Source: Aminobacter carboxidus
GTDB lineage: Bacteria > Pseudomonadota > Alphaproteobacteria > Rhizobiales > Rhizobiaceae
Reading direction: 5' to 3'
Length of the DNA: 64,000 nt
Assembly (NCBI RefSeq): GCF_014863355.1
Contig: NZ_JACZEP010000001.1
Location: 1,488,001 to 1,552,000 of the forward strand
The position numbers and the translations under genes were made by a program. Position 1 is the stretch's first letter; the number at the start of each line of letters is the position of its first letter. Positions 27,850 through 36,370 of this stretch are shown here, piece by piece. A model generated the notes under the pieces. That model was given only the letters and a program-made list of their open reading frames with translations, was not told where the DNA came from and searched no databases.

Positions 27850-28995
27850 GTGAAATTTTCCATGATCTACGAGGCACAGATCGCCGAAACCCATCGCGAG
27901 GCCGAACAGCAGGTATTTCGCGAAATGGCCGAACAATGTGTCCAGCTCGACAGGCAAGGTTTCGACGGCGTCTGGTGCGTCGAGCACCATGGCCTGACGC
28001 AATATTCGCACATGTCAGCGCCCGAGACGTTCCTGGCCTTTGTCGCAGGCCAGACGAAGAAGCTCGAGATCGGCCATGGTGTCGTCTGTCTGCCACCGGC
28101 GATGAACCATCCGATCAAAGTGGCCGAGCGTGTCGCCATGCTCGACATTCTGTCGAACGGCCGGGTCAATTTCGGCGTCGGCAAGGGCGGCAGTCAGCAG
28201 GAGGCCGGCGCCTTCGGCTACCAGCTTGCCGAATTGCAGCCACTGATCGACGAAAGCATGTACCTGATACCGCGCCTCTTCACCGAAGACAGCGTCGAGC
28301 ATGACGGACAGTACATCAAGTTCCCCGCCCGCCCGGTGCATCCCAAGCCGCTGCAGGACCCGCATCCGCGCATGTACATGGCCTGCACGCGCTGGGAGGC
28401 GGTGGTGACCGCCGGTTCGCGCGGCCTCGGCGCGCTGGTCATGGGCTTCGGCGGGCCGGACGAGATCAAGACCAAGAGCGACGCCTATCGCAAGGCTTTT
28501 GCCGAGCGCAAGGCAGAGGATCAGGTCGGTTTCCGCCCAACCGAGCACCTGTCGGCGCTGTGCCCGGCCATCGTCATGCGCGATCGCGACAAGGCCCGGC
28601 GCATCGGCCTGCGTGGCCAGCGCTTCTTTGCCGAGGCGCTGTCGCATTGGTACCAGGGCGGTCCGAAGCCTGAGGTCGACGACATGAGCCCTGAGGAACA
28701 TCTGGCTGCGCTCGACAAGGTGCGCAAGCACAAGTTTGCCAAGCTCGGCGAAGACAAGATCGCCTATAATCCGCAGGCCTATGGCTATCTCGACGACATC
28801 AACGACGCCTATGGCACGCCCGAGGATTGCATCCGTTATGTCGAGCGGCTGTTCCAGGCTGGCGCCGACGAGATCATGTTTCTGTCGCAGATGGGCACTG
28901 TACCGCACGAGGCGATCATGGAAACGATCGAGCTGATCGGCAGCGAGGTGATCCCGCATTTCCGCGGCAAGAAGCTGCGTGTCGCCGCCGAATGA
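27850..28995 (+). CDS. luciferase-like (LLM-class) flavin-dependent monooxygenase
   Basis: This 381-residue protein has the bacterial-luciferase TIM-barrel pattern: MKFSMIYEAQ at the start, GFDGVWCVEHHGL, KKLEIGHGVVCLPPAMNHPIKVAERVAMLDILSNGR and VNFGVGKGG. It should use reduced FMN and oxygen to hydroxylate or to insert oxygen next to a ketone, as in the LLM-type Baeyer-Villiger enzymes of camphor breakdown. GTG 27850 has GGAGGAG 6 bases upstream. A flavin reductase gene is convergent just beyond the shared terminator, giving a complete two-component system. The substrate is unknown. Confidence 0.92.
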   Translation: MKFSMIYEAQIAETHREAEQQVFREMAEQCVQLDRQGFDGVWCVEHHGLTQYSHMSAPETFLAFVAGQTKKLEIGHGVVCLPPAMNHPIKVAERVAMLDILSNGRVNFGVGKGGSQQEAGAFGYQLAELQPLIDESMYLIPRLFTEDSVEHDGQYIKFPARPVHPKPLQDPHPRMYMACTRWEAVVTAGSRGLGALVMGFGGPDEIKTKSDAYRKAFAERKAEDQVGFRPTEHLSALCPAIVMRDRDKARRIGLRGQRFFAEALSHWYQGGPKPEVDDMSPEEHLAALDKVRKHKFAKLGEDKIAYNPQAYGYLDDINDAYGTPEDCIRYVERLFQAGADEIMFLSQMGTVPHEAIMETIELIGSEVIPHFRGKKLRVAAE

Positions 28996-29040
28996 TCCGT
29001 CCGAGCGACCGGAGCATCCAGCCGGTCGCCTCTCTCAAAA

Positions 29041-29079
29041 CGAAAGGGCCGGCACTTGATGCCGGCCCTTTCGTTTCTG
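29041..29079. terminator. bidirectional terminator between convergent monooxygenase and flavin reductase genes
   Basis: A perfect 13-bp stem (29041-29053 with 29061-29073, 7-base loop) is flanked by T-rich sequence on both strands. Confidence 0.85.
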
Positions 29080-29099
29080 TGGATTCTGGGAATTCCTAG

Positions 29100-29597
29100 T
29101 CACATGGCGAGATGGGCCCCGACATAGCGGGCGTCGGCATAGATCAGCGGTTCGATGCTGCCGAACAGTGCGACGTCGGTGACCCGTCCGACGAACACGC
29201 CGTGGGTGCCGTAATAGAACTCGCCGTCATTGGCGCAGAAGATGTTGGCCTGCGCGTCGCCGAGATAGGGAATGCCGTCACGCTCGCGCCAGTCGCCTTC
29301 GGCAAAGCGCGCCTCGCCCTTCACCTGCCCGCCGCAGCGTTGCGCCAGGGCTTCATGATTGCGGGCCAATATGTTGACGCAGAAAGGCGACTTCGCCTGA
29401 AAGGCTTCAAAGATCGACGCGCTGCGATTGACGCATGCAAGCAGCGATGGCGGCTCCATGCACAGGCTGTCGACGGCAGTGGCCGCCATGGCCAGACGTT
29501 GGCCATGATAATTCGTTGTCAGGATGACGACCGATTTCGCCAACCGACGCATCGCCGCCCGGGTATCCGTCACCAGCTCATTGATCTCAACGGACAT
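29100..29597 (-). CDS. flavin reductase family protein
   Basis: The 165-residue protein is an HpaC-type NAD(P)H:flavin oxidoreductase: RRLAKSVVILTT, MAATAVDSLCMEPPSLLACVNRSAS, SPFCVNILARNHEALA, and the C-terminal HGVFVGRVTDVALF. It provides reduced FMN/FAD for a partner monooxygenase, most likely the LLM enzyme next door. GGAGGAG precedes ATG. It is a single-gene unit with its own regulon element. Confidence 0.93.
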   Translation of the reverse strand: MSVEINELVTDTRAAMRRLAKSVVILTTNYHGQRLAMAATAVDSLCMEPPSLLACVNRSASIFEAFQAKSPFCVNILARNHEALAQRCGGQVKGEARFAEGDWRERDGIPYLGDAQANIFCANDGEFYYGTHGVFVGRVTDVALFGSIEPLIYADARYVGAHLAM

Positions 29598-29659
29598 TTC
29601 GCGCTCCTCCTGCCGACGTCCTTCAATGAACGGATCATCGCGCAGAGGGCGCCTTGCGG

Positions 29660-29679
29660 CATCGTTCGAACGGGCGAGC
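29660..29679 (-). promoter_or_regulatory. island regulon element, copy 10
   Basis: Toward the flavin reductase gene it reads GCTCGCCCGTTCGAACGATG, 62 bp before its ATG. Confidence 0.6.
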
Positions 29680-29737
29680 CAAGCAACTCCAGGAAAAGTG
29701 TGGCGTGGTTTCCGTGCGGAGTTGCGTCAGGGCAAGA

Positions 29738-29785
29738 AGCTAGAGCTTTCCCGCGTTTCGTAGAAAAGCGGAAAAAGCTCTAGCT
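29738..29785. repeat. long inverted repeat overlapping the regulator stop codon
   Basis: Arms 29738-29754 and 29768-29785 pair over 12 exact bases (AGCTAGAGCTTT) and then CCGC with a small bulge. On the minus strand it contains CTTTTT. It could terminate the regulator transcript or be a short rhizobial-type intergenic repeat; the two cannot be separated here. Confidence 0.5.
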
Positions 29786-30913
29786 CAGTTCGTCGACCGA
29801 GCGCAAAAGCAGCCGCACCAGCTCGCTCTGCCTGGAAACGCCGGTCTTGGAAAACACCATGCGCAGATGCGCCTTGGCCGTGTTCTTGGTGACGCCGAGG
29901 GCTGCACTGGCGTCATAGAGGTCGAGACCCTGCCCCATCAGTGCGGCGAGTTCGGCTTCGGCCGGCGTCAGCCCGAACAGCCGGACAAGGATCGCCGGCT
30001 GCGGCGCCACCGTGCTGCCGGCGTCAGCGATGATGACGAGTGCCGCCCCGCGTAATGGCGCATGCAGCTTGGCGGAATGTGGTGCCGGCCGTACGACGAG
30101 GCCGAGCGCTTCGCCGCTGGAGCGATGGATTGAAAACGCCCGCGAGCCGGGAAAGGAGGCGGGGTCCGCTTCCGCGATCTCGGCGACTGCCGCAGCGAAC
30201 GCGCCGCTTGGCCCTGCCTCATCAAGCAGGCGCAGCCGCCCACGATCGTTCTTCAGCACGTCCTTTTCGGCCAGGATCGCCTCGGCCTGCGGCGTTGTCT
30301 GCAGGATGCGGCACTCCTTGTCGACGATGATCGCACCGACGGCCAACCGTCCCAGCGCGCCGGCAAAAAGCTCGCGTTCGGATTCGAGGCCGTTGAGCCG
30401 CAGGAACAGGCTCATCGCTTGCGTCAGATGCGGCAGCAGCAGCTGGAATGTCTGGCGCTCACTGGTGCCGAAATTGTCGCGACCCAGCACCCGCGTTGCC
30501 CGCATCCGCACCCTTGCACCCGACGCCTCCACAATGTCGGCGCCCACGACATGCATCCAGCCAGAACCGGTCATGAAGCTTGTCATGAATTCCGAATGCG
30601 AAAAGCCTTCCTCGCCGACGAGCTCGGCCAGCGTCGTCACCTTGCCGAGCGGCAGGTCGATGAACGGATCCTGCCTGTAGAGGGCGTTGTAGCGGGCGAT
30701 GCGCTCTTCCGACGCCGCGCCGGAATAGATGGCGCCCGGCCTGTCGCGGCGCTGGCGCTCGATGATCAGCGTGCTGCTCTCGGCATCTACCGCCGCACGC
30801 AACGCCTTGAGGAAGCCGTCGAACGGTCTGGCCTCGCTGATGCCGGCATAGAGCAACTCGACCAGCCGGTCGTGAGCGGGTCCGACGGCCGGAGCTTCCG
30901 CCCGATCGGCCAC
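29780..30913 (-). CDS. LuxR-type helix-turn-helix transcriptional regulator
   Basis: The 377-residue protein has a C-terminal LuxR/GerE DNA-binding domain (last 65 residues): FGLTPAEAELAALMGQGLDLYDASAALGVTKNTAKAHLRMVFSKTG, with the scissor helix NTAKAHLRMVF. The N-terminal 300 residues have no REC, LuxR autoinducer or ATPase motif that I can see; the middle may be PAS-like (VGAIIVDKECRILQTTPQAEAIL). It starts with GTG 4 bp after the SDR stop and is coupled to it. It is the best candidate to bind the 20-bp dyad found across the island (inference). Confidence 0.87.
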   Translation of the reverse strand: MADRAEAPAVGPAHDRLVELLYAGISEARPFDGFLKALRAAVDAESSTLIIERQRRDRPGAIYSGAASEERIARYNALYRQDPFIDLPLGKVTTLAELVGEEGFSHSEFMTSFMTGSGWMHVVGADIVEASGARVRMRATRVLGRDNFGTSERQTFQLLLPHLTQAMSLFLRLNGLESERELFAGALGRLAVGAIIVDKECRILQTTPQAEAILAEKDVLKNDRGRLRLLDEAGPSGAFAAAVAEIAEADPASFPGSRAFSIHRSSGEALGLVVRPAPHSAKLHAPLRGAALVIIADAGSTVAPQPAILVRLFGLTPAEAELAALMGQGLDLYDASAALGVTKNTAKAHLRMVFSKTGVSRQSELVRLLLRSVDELS

Positions 30914-30915
30914 GG

Positions 30916-31719
30916 TCAGTTCGCGTCCGGTGCGTAACGCTTGATCAGGTCGAGGAACAACGGCGTCTCGCCGCCGCCATGAACCTCGAGCGTCGCGCCG
31001 GTGACAAAGGTCGCCGTCGGGCTGGCGAGATAGAGTGCGGCGCGTGCGATGTCGTCGCCGCGACCCATGCGCTGCATCGGCACCGATGCGGCAATCGCCT
31101 GCTGGGCTTCGCGCGAACCATAAGTCTCGTCGGCCTTCTCGGTCTCAATGAGGCCTACGACGATGGCATTGACGCGCACTTTGGGTGCCCATTCCTGGGC
31201 AAGGCTGGTGGTCAGGCTGAGCAGACCAGCCTTGGCCGCGCCGTAGACCGACGTGCCCGGCGACGGGCGGCGGCCGGAAACGCTGGCGATGTTGATGATG
31301 TTACCGCCTTCCGGCAGCTTGGCCATCCAATGATAGACCGCTTGCGACAGGTAAACCGGCGCCATCAGGTTGAGATTGACGATTGCGTCGGAGAAGCGCG
31401 GCGACACTGTGGCTGCGTCGACATGCGGCGAGCCGCCGGCATTGTTGACCAGAACGTCGATCCGGCCATGTTCTTCGCCGACGCGATCGGCGAGTTCCTT
31501 GCAGGCCTGCGCGGTGCGCACGTCGCATTGCATGAAGATCGCCCGGCGCCCGTTGGAATGCGGCAGGCTGTCGGGCTCGGTGCGGGCGCAGACGACGACG
31601 GTGGCGCCTGCTCCCAGGAAGCCCTCGGCAATCGCCCGGCCGATGCCCTTGGTGCCGCCGGTGACGAGAACAACCCTTCCCTCAAAGGTCGCCGGGGCCG
31701 GTTGCGGGGCGTTGCTCAT
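30916..31719 (-). CDS. SDR family oxidoreductase
   Basis: The 267-residue classical SDR has TGGTKGIGR, an early Arg (VVCARTEP) that suits NADP(H), NNAGGSP, Ser in NIASVSG and Tyr-x3-Lys in VYGAAKAG, and EVHGGGETPLF near the end. GGAG lies 7 bases before ATG 31719; the frame is open further upstream. It is cotranscribed with the LuxR-type regulator. I found no copy of the island element in its own orientation, so this pair may be controlled separately. Confidence 0.9.
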   Translation of the reverse strand: MSNAPQPAPATFEGRVVLVTGGTKGIGRAIAEGFLGAGATVVVCARTEPDSLPHSNGRRAIFMQCDVRTAQACKELADRVGEEHGRIDVLVNNAGGSPHVDAATVSPRFSDAIVNLNLMAPVYLSQAVYHWMAKLPEGGNIINIASVSGRRPSPGTSVYGAAKAGLLSLTTSLAQEWAPKVRVNAIVVGLIETEKADETYGSREAQQAIAASVPMQRMGRGDDIARAALYLASPTATFVTGATLEVHGGGETPLFLDLIKRYAPDAN

Positions 31720-31806
31720 GTCGAAACTCCAGGCTGCTCGGGCGTCGTCGCGCATCTGCCGTTGCGCGCAGTTCTACACGGCTTTAAGTCGATCTTTGGC
31801 GGGATT

Positions 31807-31826
31807 ATTCGTCCCTTCGGACGATG
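31807..31826 (+). promoter_or_regulatory. island regulon element, copy 11
   Basis: The plus strand reads ATTCGTCCCTTCGGACGATG, with a perfect GTCC/GGAC dyad identical in core to copy 3. It is 100 bp before the acyl-CoA synthetase ATG. Confidence 0.6.
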
Positions 31827-31926
31827 CTGGGCCGCCTCCCATGCCTATGTTCCGGCAAACTAGCCCGGTTGGCACACAAGCGCCCAGCCAAATCGTCGCA
31901 TCGGCCCGCGCCCGACAGGTAACCAG

Positions 31927-33513
31927 ATGATATCAGAAGACGCCGACTGGAAATTCACCACCATTCCAAATCTCTGCGCGCGCGCCGCCGAAGTCTACGG
32001 TACGCGAACGGCGGTCGAGGATGGCGGCGTCTCGCTGAACTTCGTCGAGCTCGACGCCATGCGCCGCCGCGTCGCCAAGGCGATGATCGCCGCTGGCGTG
32101 CAGAAAGGCGACCGGATCATGATCTGGGCGCCCAACACCTGGCAGTGGTTCGCCACAGCACTCGGCCTGGTGACGGCAGGCGCTGTGCTCATTCCCGCCA
32201 GCACCCGCTTCAAGGGCACCGAGATCGCCGAACTGGTCAAGCGCAGCGGCACCTCGATGCTGTTTTCTGCCGGCACGTTCCTGGGGACCTACTATCCGGA
32301 CCAGCTGAAGGTCGAAACGCGCGACGCCTTGCGCCATGTCGTGGTCATCGGCGAAACGCGCGGCGACGACAGGAGCTGGGCCAGCTTCGTTGCATCGGGC
32401 GACAGCGTCAGCGACGCTGAACTTGCCGCGCGCGAGGCAGCGGTCGGCCCTGATGACCTGTGCGACATGCTCTTCACCTCCGGTACCACGGGGTACCCGA
32501 AGGGCGTCATGTATGGCCACCAGCAGTGCCTCAAGGCGATCGACGCATGGGCCACCCGCGTCGGCATCCGCGAGCATGACCGCATCCTTGTCATCCCGCC
32601 CTTCTTCCACGCCTTCGGCTACCGCTCGGGTGCCATCGTTGCGATGATGCGTGGCGCCGTTCTGATGCCGCACCTCACCTATGATGCCGGCGAGATCCTG
32701 AAGCGCGTCTCGGAGGAAAAGATCAACGTCATCCCCGGTCCGCCAGCCATTTTCCAGGGTATGCTGCAGCATCCGGAACTTGCGAAATTCGATACCTCCA
32801 GCCTGCGCCTCGGTGTCACCGGCGGCGCCGTGGTTCCTTCGGTCCTGATCCGCCGCATGCGCGAGGAACTCGGCATTGCCGGCGTCGTCAACGGCTACGG
32901 CCTGACCGAATGCGGCGGCTATGGCACCATGTGTCTGGCGACCGACAGCGACGACGTCATCGCCAATACCGCCGGCAAGGCAGCACCTGGCGTCGAAGTC
33001 CGCATCATGGATGACATCGGCAATTTCCTGCCCGACGGTCAGCCGGGCGAAGTCGTGGTTCGCGGCTACATCGTCATGAAGGGTTACTTCAACGACCCCG
33101 AGGCAACCGCCAAGACCATCGACGCAGAGGGTTGGCTGCACACCGGCGACGTCGGCTACTTCGACGCCGACGGCAATTTGCGTATCGAGGATCGTCTCAA
33201 GGACATGTACATCACCGGCGGCTTCAACTGCTATCCGGCCGAGATCGAACGCATGCTGAGCACCCATCCGGCGATCGGCATCGTCGCCGTTATCGGTGTA
33301 GCAGACGAGCGCCTCGGCGAGGTCGGCAAGGCCTATGTCGTGCTGCGGCCGGGAACGAACGCGACCGAGAAAGAGATCATCGACTGGTCGCGCGCCAACA
33401 TGGCCAATTACAAATGCCCGCGCAGCGTCGAAATCCGCCCCTCGCTGCCGACCAGCCCGCAAGGCAAGGTACTCAAGAACCTGTTGCGCGAAGAGGCTCC
33501 CCAACCGGCCTGA
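31927..33513 (+). CDS. acyl-CoA synthetase (FadD3-like AMP-binding protein)
   Basis: This 528-residue ANL enzyme has P-loop FTSGTTGYPKGVMYGH, adenine motif YGLTECGGYGTM, HTGDVGYFDADGNLRIEDRLKDMYITGGFNCYPAEIE, and the catalytic Lys in PTSPQGKVLKN. GGFNCYPAEIE and the length are reminiscent of FadD3-type ligases that activate ring-containing propionates in steroid breakdown, but this cannot be settled by eye. It has its own element upstream and a bidirectional terminator downstream, so it is a single-gene unit. Confidence 0.92.
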   Translation: MISEDADWKFTTIPNLCARAAEVYGTRTAVEDGGVSLNFVELDAMRRRVAKAMIAAGVQKGDRIMIWAPNTWQWFATALGLVTAGAVLIPASTRFKGTEIAELVKRSGTSMLFSAGTFLGTYYPDQLKVETRDALRHVVVIGETRGDDRSWASFVASGDSVSDAELAAREAAVGPDDLCDMLFTSGTTGYPKGVMYGHQQCLKAIDAWATRVGIREHDRILVIPPFFHAFGYRSGAIVAMMRGAVLMPHLTYDAGEILKRVSEEKINVIPGPPAIFQGMLQHPELAKFDTSSLRLGVTGGAVVPSVLIRRMREELGIAGVVNGYGLTECGGYGTMCLATDSDDVIANTAGKAAPGVEVRIMDDIGNFLPDGQPGEVVVRGYIVMKGYFNDPEATAKTIDAEGWLHTGDVGYFDADGNLRIEDRLKDMYITGGFNCYPAEIERMLSTHPAIGIVAVIGVADERLGEVGKAYVVLRPGTNATEKEIIDWSRANMANYKCPRSVEIRPSLPTSPQGKVLKNLLREEAPQPA

Positions 33514-33644
33514 GTTCCCGCCGCCTGCCTCCGATCAGGCGGCGGGCGACAGAAATCCGGACTGGAAGATTGCGGCGCTTCGGCGCCGTTTTCTTTGGGC
33601 GGACCCTGCCGCGCCGCCTGCATCGCGAGACCTCATCCAAACGC

Positions 33645-33675
33645 AAAAAGGGCGCCGGTTGCCCGACGCCCTTTT
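33645..33675. terminator. bidirectional terminator between convergent genes
   Basis: A 9-bp stem with one mismatch (33650-33658 with 33663-33671) is flanked by AAAAA on the left and CTTTT on the right. It serves the synthetase (+) and the SDR-ended operon (-). Confidence 0.75.
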
Positions 33676-33696
33676 CAGGTCCTTGCTGCTAGCTGG

Positions 33697-34602
33697 CTAA
33701 GAGCCGTAGACCGGCTTCGGCGTCGGACGCGTTGCCACCAGTTCGCCGATCTTGTCGCCCAAAGCCGCGGCATCCCAACGGCTGCCCTTGTCGAATTCGG
33801 GCCCGTCGTTCCAGCCAAGGCAAACCCGGATCTTGCCGCCGATCAGCTCGAAGATCTGACCGGTCACGTCGGCTGAGGCCGCGCTGCACAGCCAGGCAAC
33901 CAGTGGCGAGGTATTCTCGGGCGCGAAGATGTCGAACTCGCCATCTTTCGCCTGCATCGCATCGGCAAAGGCAGTCTCGGTCATGCGTGTGCGGGCGTTG
34001 GGTGCAAGGCCGTTCGCGGTGATGCCATAGCGGCGCAGCTCGGCCGCCTGCACCAGCGTCAGCGAAGCGATGCCGCCCTTGGCCGCCGAATAGGCGCTCT
34101 GGCCGACGCTGCCCTGCAAGCCAGCGCCCGACGAAGTGTTGACGATGCGGGCATCGACTGCCTTGCCGGCCTTCTGCTGGGCGCGCCAATAGTCGACGGC
34201 ATGACGGCTGACGCAGAAATGGCCGCGCAGGTGCACGCGCAGCACCGCGTCCCACTCGTCAGGCGTACACGACACGAACATGCGGTCGCGGACGAATCCG
34301 GCATTGTTGACCACCGCATGCAGGTCGCCGAAGGTGTCGATTGCGGCCTTGACGATGCGCCCCCCAGCCTCGAAATCGGTGACGTCGTCATAATTGGCGA
34401 CGGCCTGGCCACCCATCGCGCTGATCTCGTCAACCACCTGCTGTGCCGGCGTCTCCGTGGTCGCATCGCCGTGGGTGCCGACGCCGAGATCGTTGACCAC
34501 CACCTTGGCGCCCTCGGCCGCGAGGCCGAGTGCATAGGCGCGGCCCAGGCCGCGGCCGGCGCCGGTGACGATCACAACCCTGTTTTCGCAGATCCCTGCC
34601 AT
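33697..34602 (-). CDS. SDR family oxidoreductase, long (MFE-2/HSD17B4 dehydrogenase-like)
   Basis: The 301-residue SDR is longer than classical ones. It has TGAGRGLGRAYALGLAAEG, VVVNDLGVG after the second strand, NNAGFVRDRMF, Ser in NTSSGAG, Tyr-x3-Lys in AYSAAKGG, and an extra C-terminal tail (GWNDGPEFDKG). GRGLGRAYAL plus VNDLG is typical of the 3-hydroxyacyl-CoA dehydrogenase domain of peroxisomal multifunctional enzyme 2. AAGGA precedes ATG 34602. As last gene of the beta-oxidation operon it probably oxidises a 3-hydroxyacyl-CoA. Confidence 0.9.
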   Translation of the reverse strand: MAGICENRVVIVTGAGRGLGRAYALGLAAEGAKVVVNDLGVGTHGDATTETPAQQVVDEISAMGGQAVANYDDVTDFEAGGRIVKAAIDTFGDLHAVVNNAGFVRDRMFVSCTPDEWDAVLRVHLRGHFCVSRHAVDYWRAQQKAGKAVDARIVNTSSGAGLQGSVGQSAYSAAKGGIASLTLVQAAELRRYGITANGLAPNARTRMTETAFADAMQAKDGEFDIFAPENTSPLVAWLCSAASADVTGQIFELIGGKIRVCLGWNDGPEFDKGSRWDAAALGDKIGELVATRPTPKPVYGS

Positions 34603-34613
34603 GTCAGTCCTTC

Positions 34614-35216
34614 TCACTTTGTCCTTGTCGACAGTCGCACGGCGCGGGCCTGCCCAACATTGCGCTTGCGGTCGGGCTCCGCCGCACGCAGCGGTTCGCA
34701 TTCCACGAGGTCGGCAAGCGACCGGTCGGCCAGCCGCTGGTACTCGCCGTCGCCATTATTGCGCCAGATGATCGCCGCCTCGGGCATCTCCTTGATCACC
34801 TTGGCCGGATTGCCAGCGATCAGGCTGCGTGGTGGCGTCACAACCTCGTTCTTCACCAGGCTGAGCGCCGCGACCAGGCTGTCGTCGCCGATGACGGCAC
34901 CGTCGAGCACCACTGCATTCATGCCAATCAGCGCGTTTTCGCCCACCGTGCAGCCATGCAGGATAGCGCCGTGGCCCACCGTCGCACCGCGGCCGACGAC
35001 GCAGTCGGAACCGGCACCGGTGTGCAAGGTGCAATTGTCCTGCACACTGGCATCGCCGACAACGGTGATGCGGCCAAAATCCCCCCGGAGCGAAGCGCCC
35101 GGCCCGATGTAGCAGCGCGGGCCGATGGTCACGTCGCCGATCAGCACGGCCGACGGGTGCAGATAGGTGGTCGGGTCGACCACCGGCACAATGCCCTCGA
35201 AGCTATAGACCGGCAT
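34614..35216 (-). CDS. gamma-carbonic anhydrase/PaaY-like hexapeptide protein
   Basis: This 200-residue left-handed beta-helix protein has imperfect hexapeptide repeats over residues 20-130 (HPSAVLIGDVTIGPRCYIGPGASLRGD). Metal-binding His candidates are in CTLHTG and VGHGAILHG. PaaY and CaiE relatives accompany CoA-dependent catabolic pathways; PaaY acts as a thioesterase that rescues CoA from dead-end intermediates. It starts two bases after the thiolase stop. A similar salvage role here is inference. Confidence 0.87.
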   Translation of the reverse strand: MPVYSFEGIVPVVDPTTYLHPSAVLIGDVTIGPRCYIGPGASLRGDFGRITVVGDASVQDNCTLHTGAGSDCVVGRGATVGHGAILHGCTVGENALIGMNAVVLDGAVIGDDSLVAALSLVKNEVVTPPRSLIAGNPAKVIKEMPEAAIIWRNNGDGEYQRLADRSLADLVECEPLRAAEPDRKRNVGQARAVRLSTRTK

Positions 35217-35218
35217 GG

Positions 35219-36370
35219 TCAGAGCCTTTCGATGATCGTCACGTTGGCCTGGCCGCCGCCTTCGCACATGGTCTGCAGCGCATAGCGACCGTTGCGGCGC
35301 TCGAGTTCGTTCAGCATCGTCGTCATGATGCGCGCGCCGGTAGCGCCAAGCGGATGGCCGAGCGCGATGGCGCCGCCATTGACGTTGACCTTGTCGCGCG
35401 GCACGCCAAGATCCTTGATCCAGGCAAGCGGGATCGAAGCGAAGGCCTCGTTGCACTCGAACAGGTCGATGTCGTCGATCTTCAGCCCGGTCTTCGCCAG
35501 CGCATGACGGGTCGCCGGGATCGGTGCGGTCAGCATCCAGACGGGATCGTCACCGCGCACGCTGATGTGGTGGATGCGGGCGCGCGGCTTGAGGTTGTGG
35601 TCTTTCACCGCCTGTTCCGAGGCAATCAGCAGGGCCGCCGACGCATCCGAGTTCTGGCTGGCGACGCCGGCATGCACGCGGCCGCCCTCGATCAGCGTCT
35701 TCAGCGTCGCCATCTTCTCAAGCGTCGTGTCGCGGCGCGGCGTCTCGTCCACGGCGAAGTCGCCGACGGGCACGATTTCATCAGCGAAACGGCCCGCGTC
35801 GATGGCGGCAATCGCGCGCTGGTGGCTTTCGAGCGCGAACTGTTCCATCTCGTCGCGGCTGCACTGCCACTTCTCGGCGATCATCTCGGCCGAGCGGAAC
35901 TGGCCGACCTCCTGGTTGCCGTAGCGGGCGAGCCAGCCCGGCGAGGTGCTGAACGGATCGGGGAAGCCGAACTGCGGCCCGACCAGCATGGCCGACGCCA
36001 TCGGGATCATGTTCATGTTCTGCACGCCACCGGCGATCACCAGATCCTGCGTGCCGCTCATCACCGCCTGGGCGGCGAAATGCACCGCCTGCTGGGCCGA
36101 ACCGCACTGGCGATCGACGGTCACGCCAGGCACATGGTCGGGCAGGCCCGCCACCAGCCAGCAGGTGCGGGCAATGTCACCGGCCTGCGAACCGATCGTG
36201 TCAGTGCAGCCATAGATAACATCGTCAACCGCGTTCGGGTCGATGCCGGTACGCGCCATCAGCGCCTTGATCGGGTGGGCACCCAGATCGGCCGAATGCA
36301 TCTGCGCGAGCGCGCCCTTCTTGCGGCCGACCGGCGTGCGGACGGCGTCGACGATATAGGCTTCAGGCAT
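35219..36370 (-). CDS. acetyl-CoA acetyltransferase/thiolase
   Basis: The 383-residue thiolase has the nucleophilic Cys in DRQCGSAQQAV, ECNEAFASIPLAW, His in GGAIALGHPLGATGAR and the second Cys in TMCEGGGQANVTI, so all catalytic residues are present. QCGSAQQAVHFAAQ and CEGGGQAN are typical of FadA5/FadA6-like thiolases acting on bulky acyl-CoAs (inference). GAGG precedes ATG 36370, which overlaps the end of the ACAD gene by 8 bp. Confidence 0.93.
   Translation of the reverse strand: MPEAYIVDAVRTPVGRKKGALAQMHSADLGAHPIKALMARTGIDPNAVDDVIYGCTDTIGSQAGDIARTCWLVAGLPDHVPGVTVDRQCGSAQQAVHFAAQAVMSGTQDLVIAGGVQNMNMIPMASAMLVGPQFGFPDPFSTSPGWLARYGNQEVGQFRSAEMIAEKWQCSRDEMEQFALESHQRAIAAIDAGRFADEIVPVGDFAVDETPRRDTTLEKMATLKTLIEGGRVHAGVASQNSDASAALLIASEQAVKDHNLKPRARIHHISVRGDDPVWMLTAPIPATRHALAKTGLKIDDIDLFECNEAFASIPLAWIKDLGVPRDKVNVNGGAIALGHPLGATGARIMTTMLNELERRNGRYALQTMCEGGGQANVTIIERL

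Noticed and set aside
31933-33504. 523-residue minus-strand open frame
   Set aside because: It mirrors the acyl-CoA synthetase, whose motifs are intact on the plus strand.
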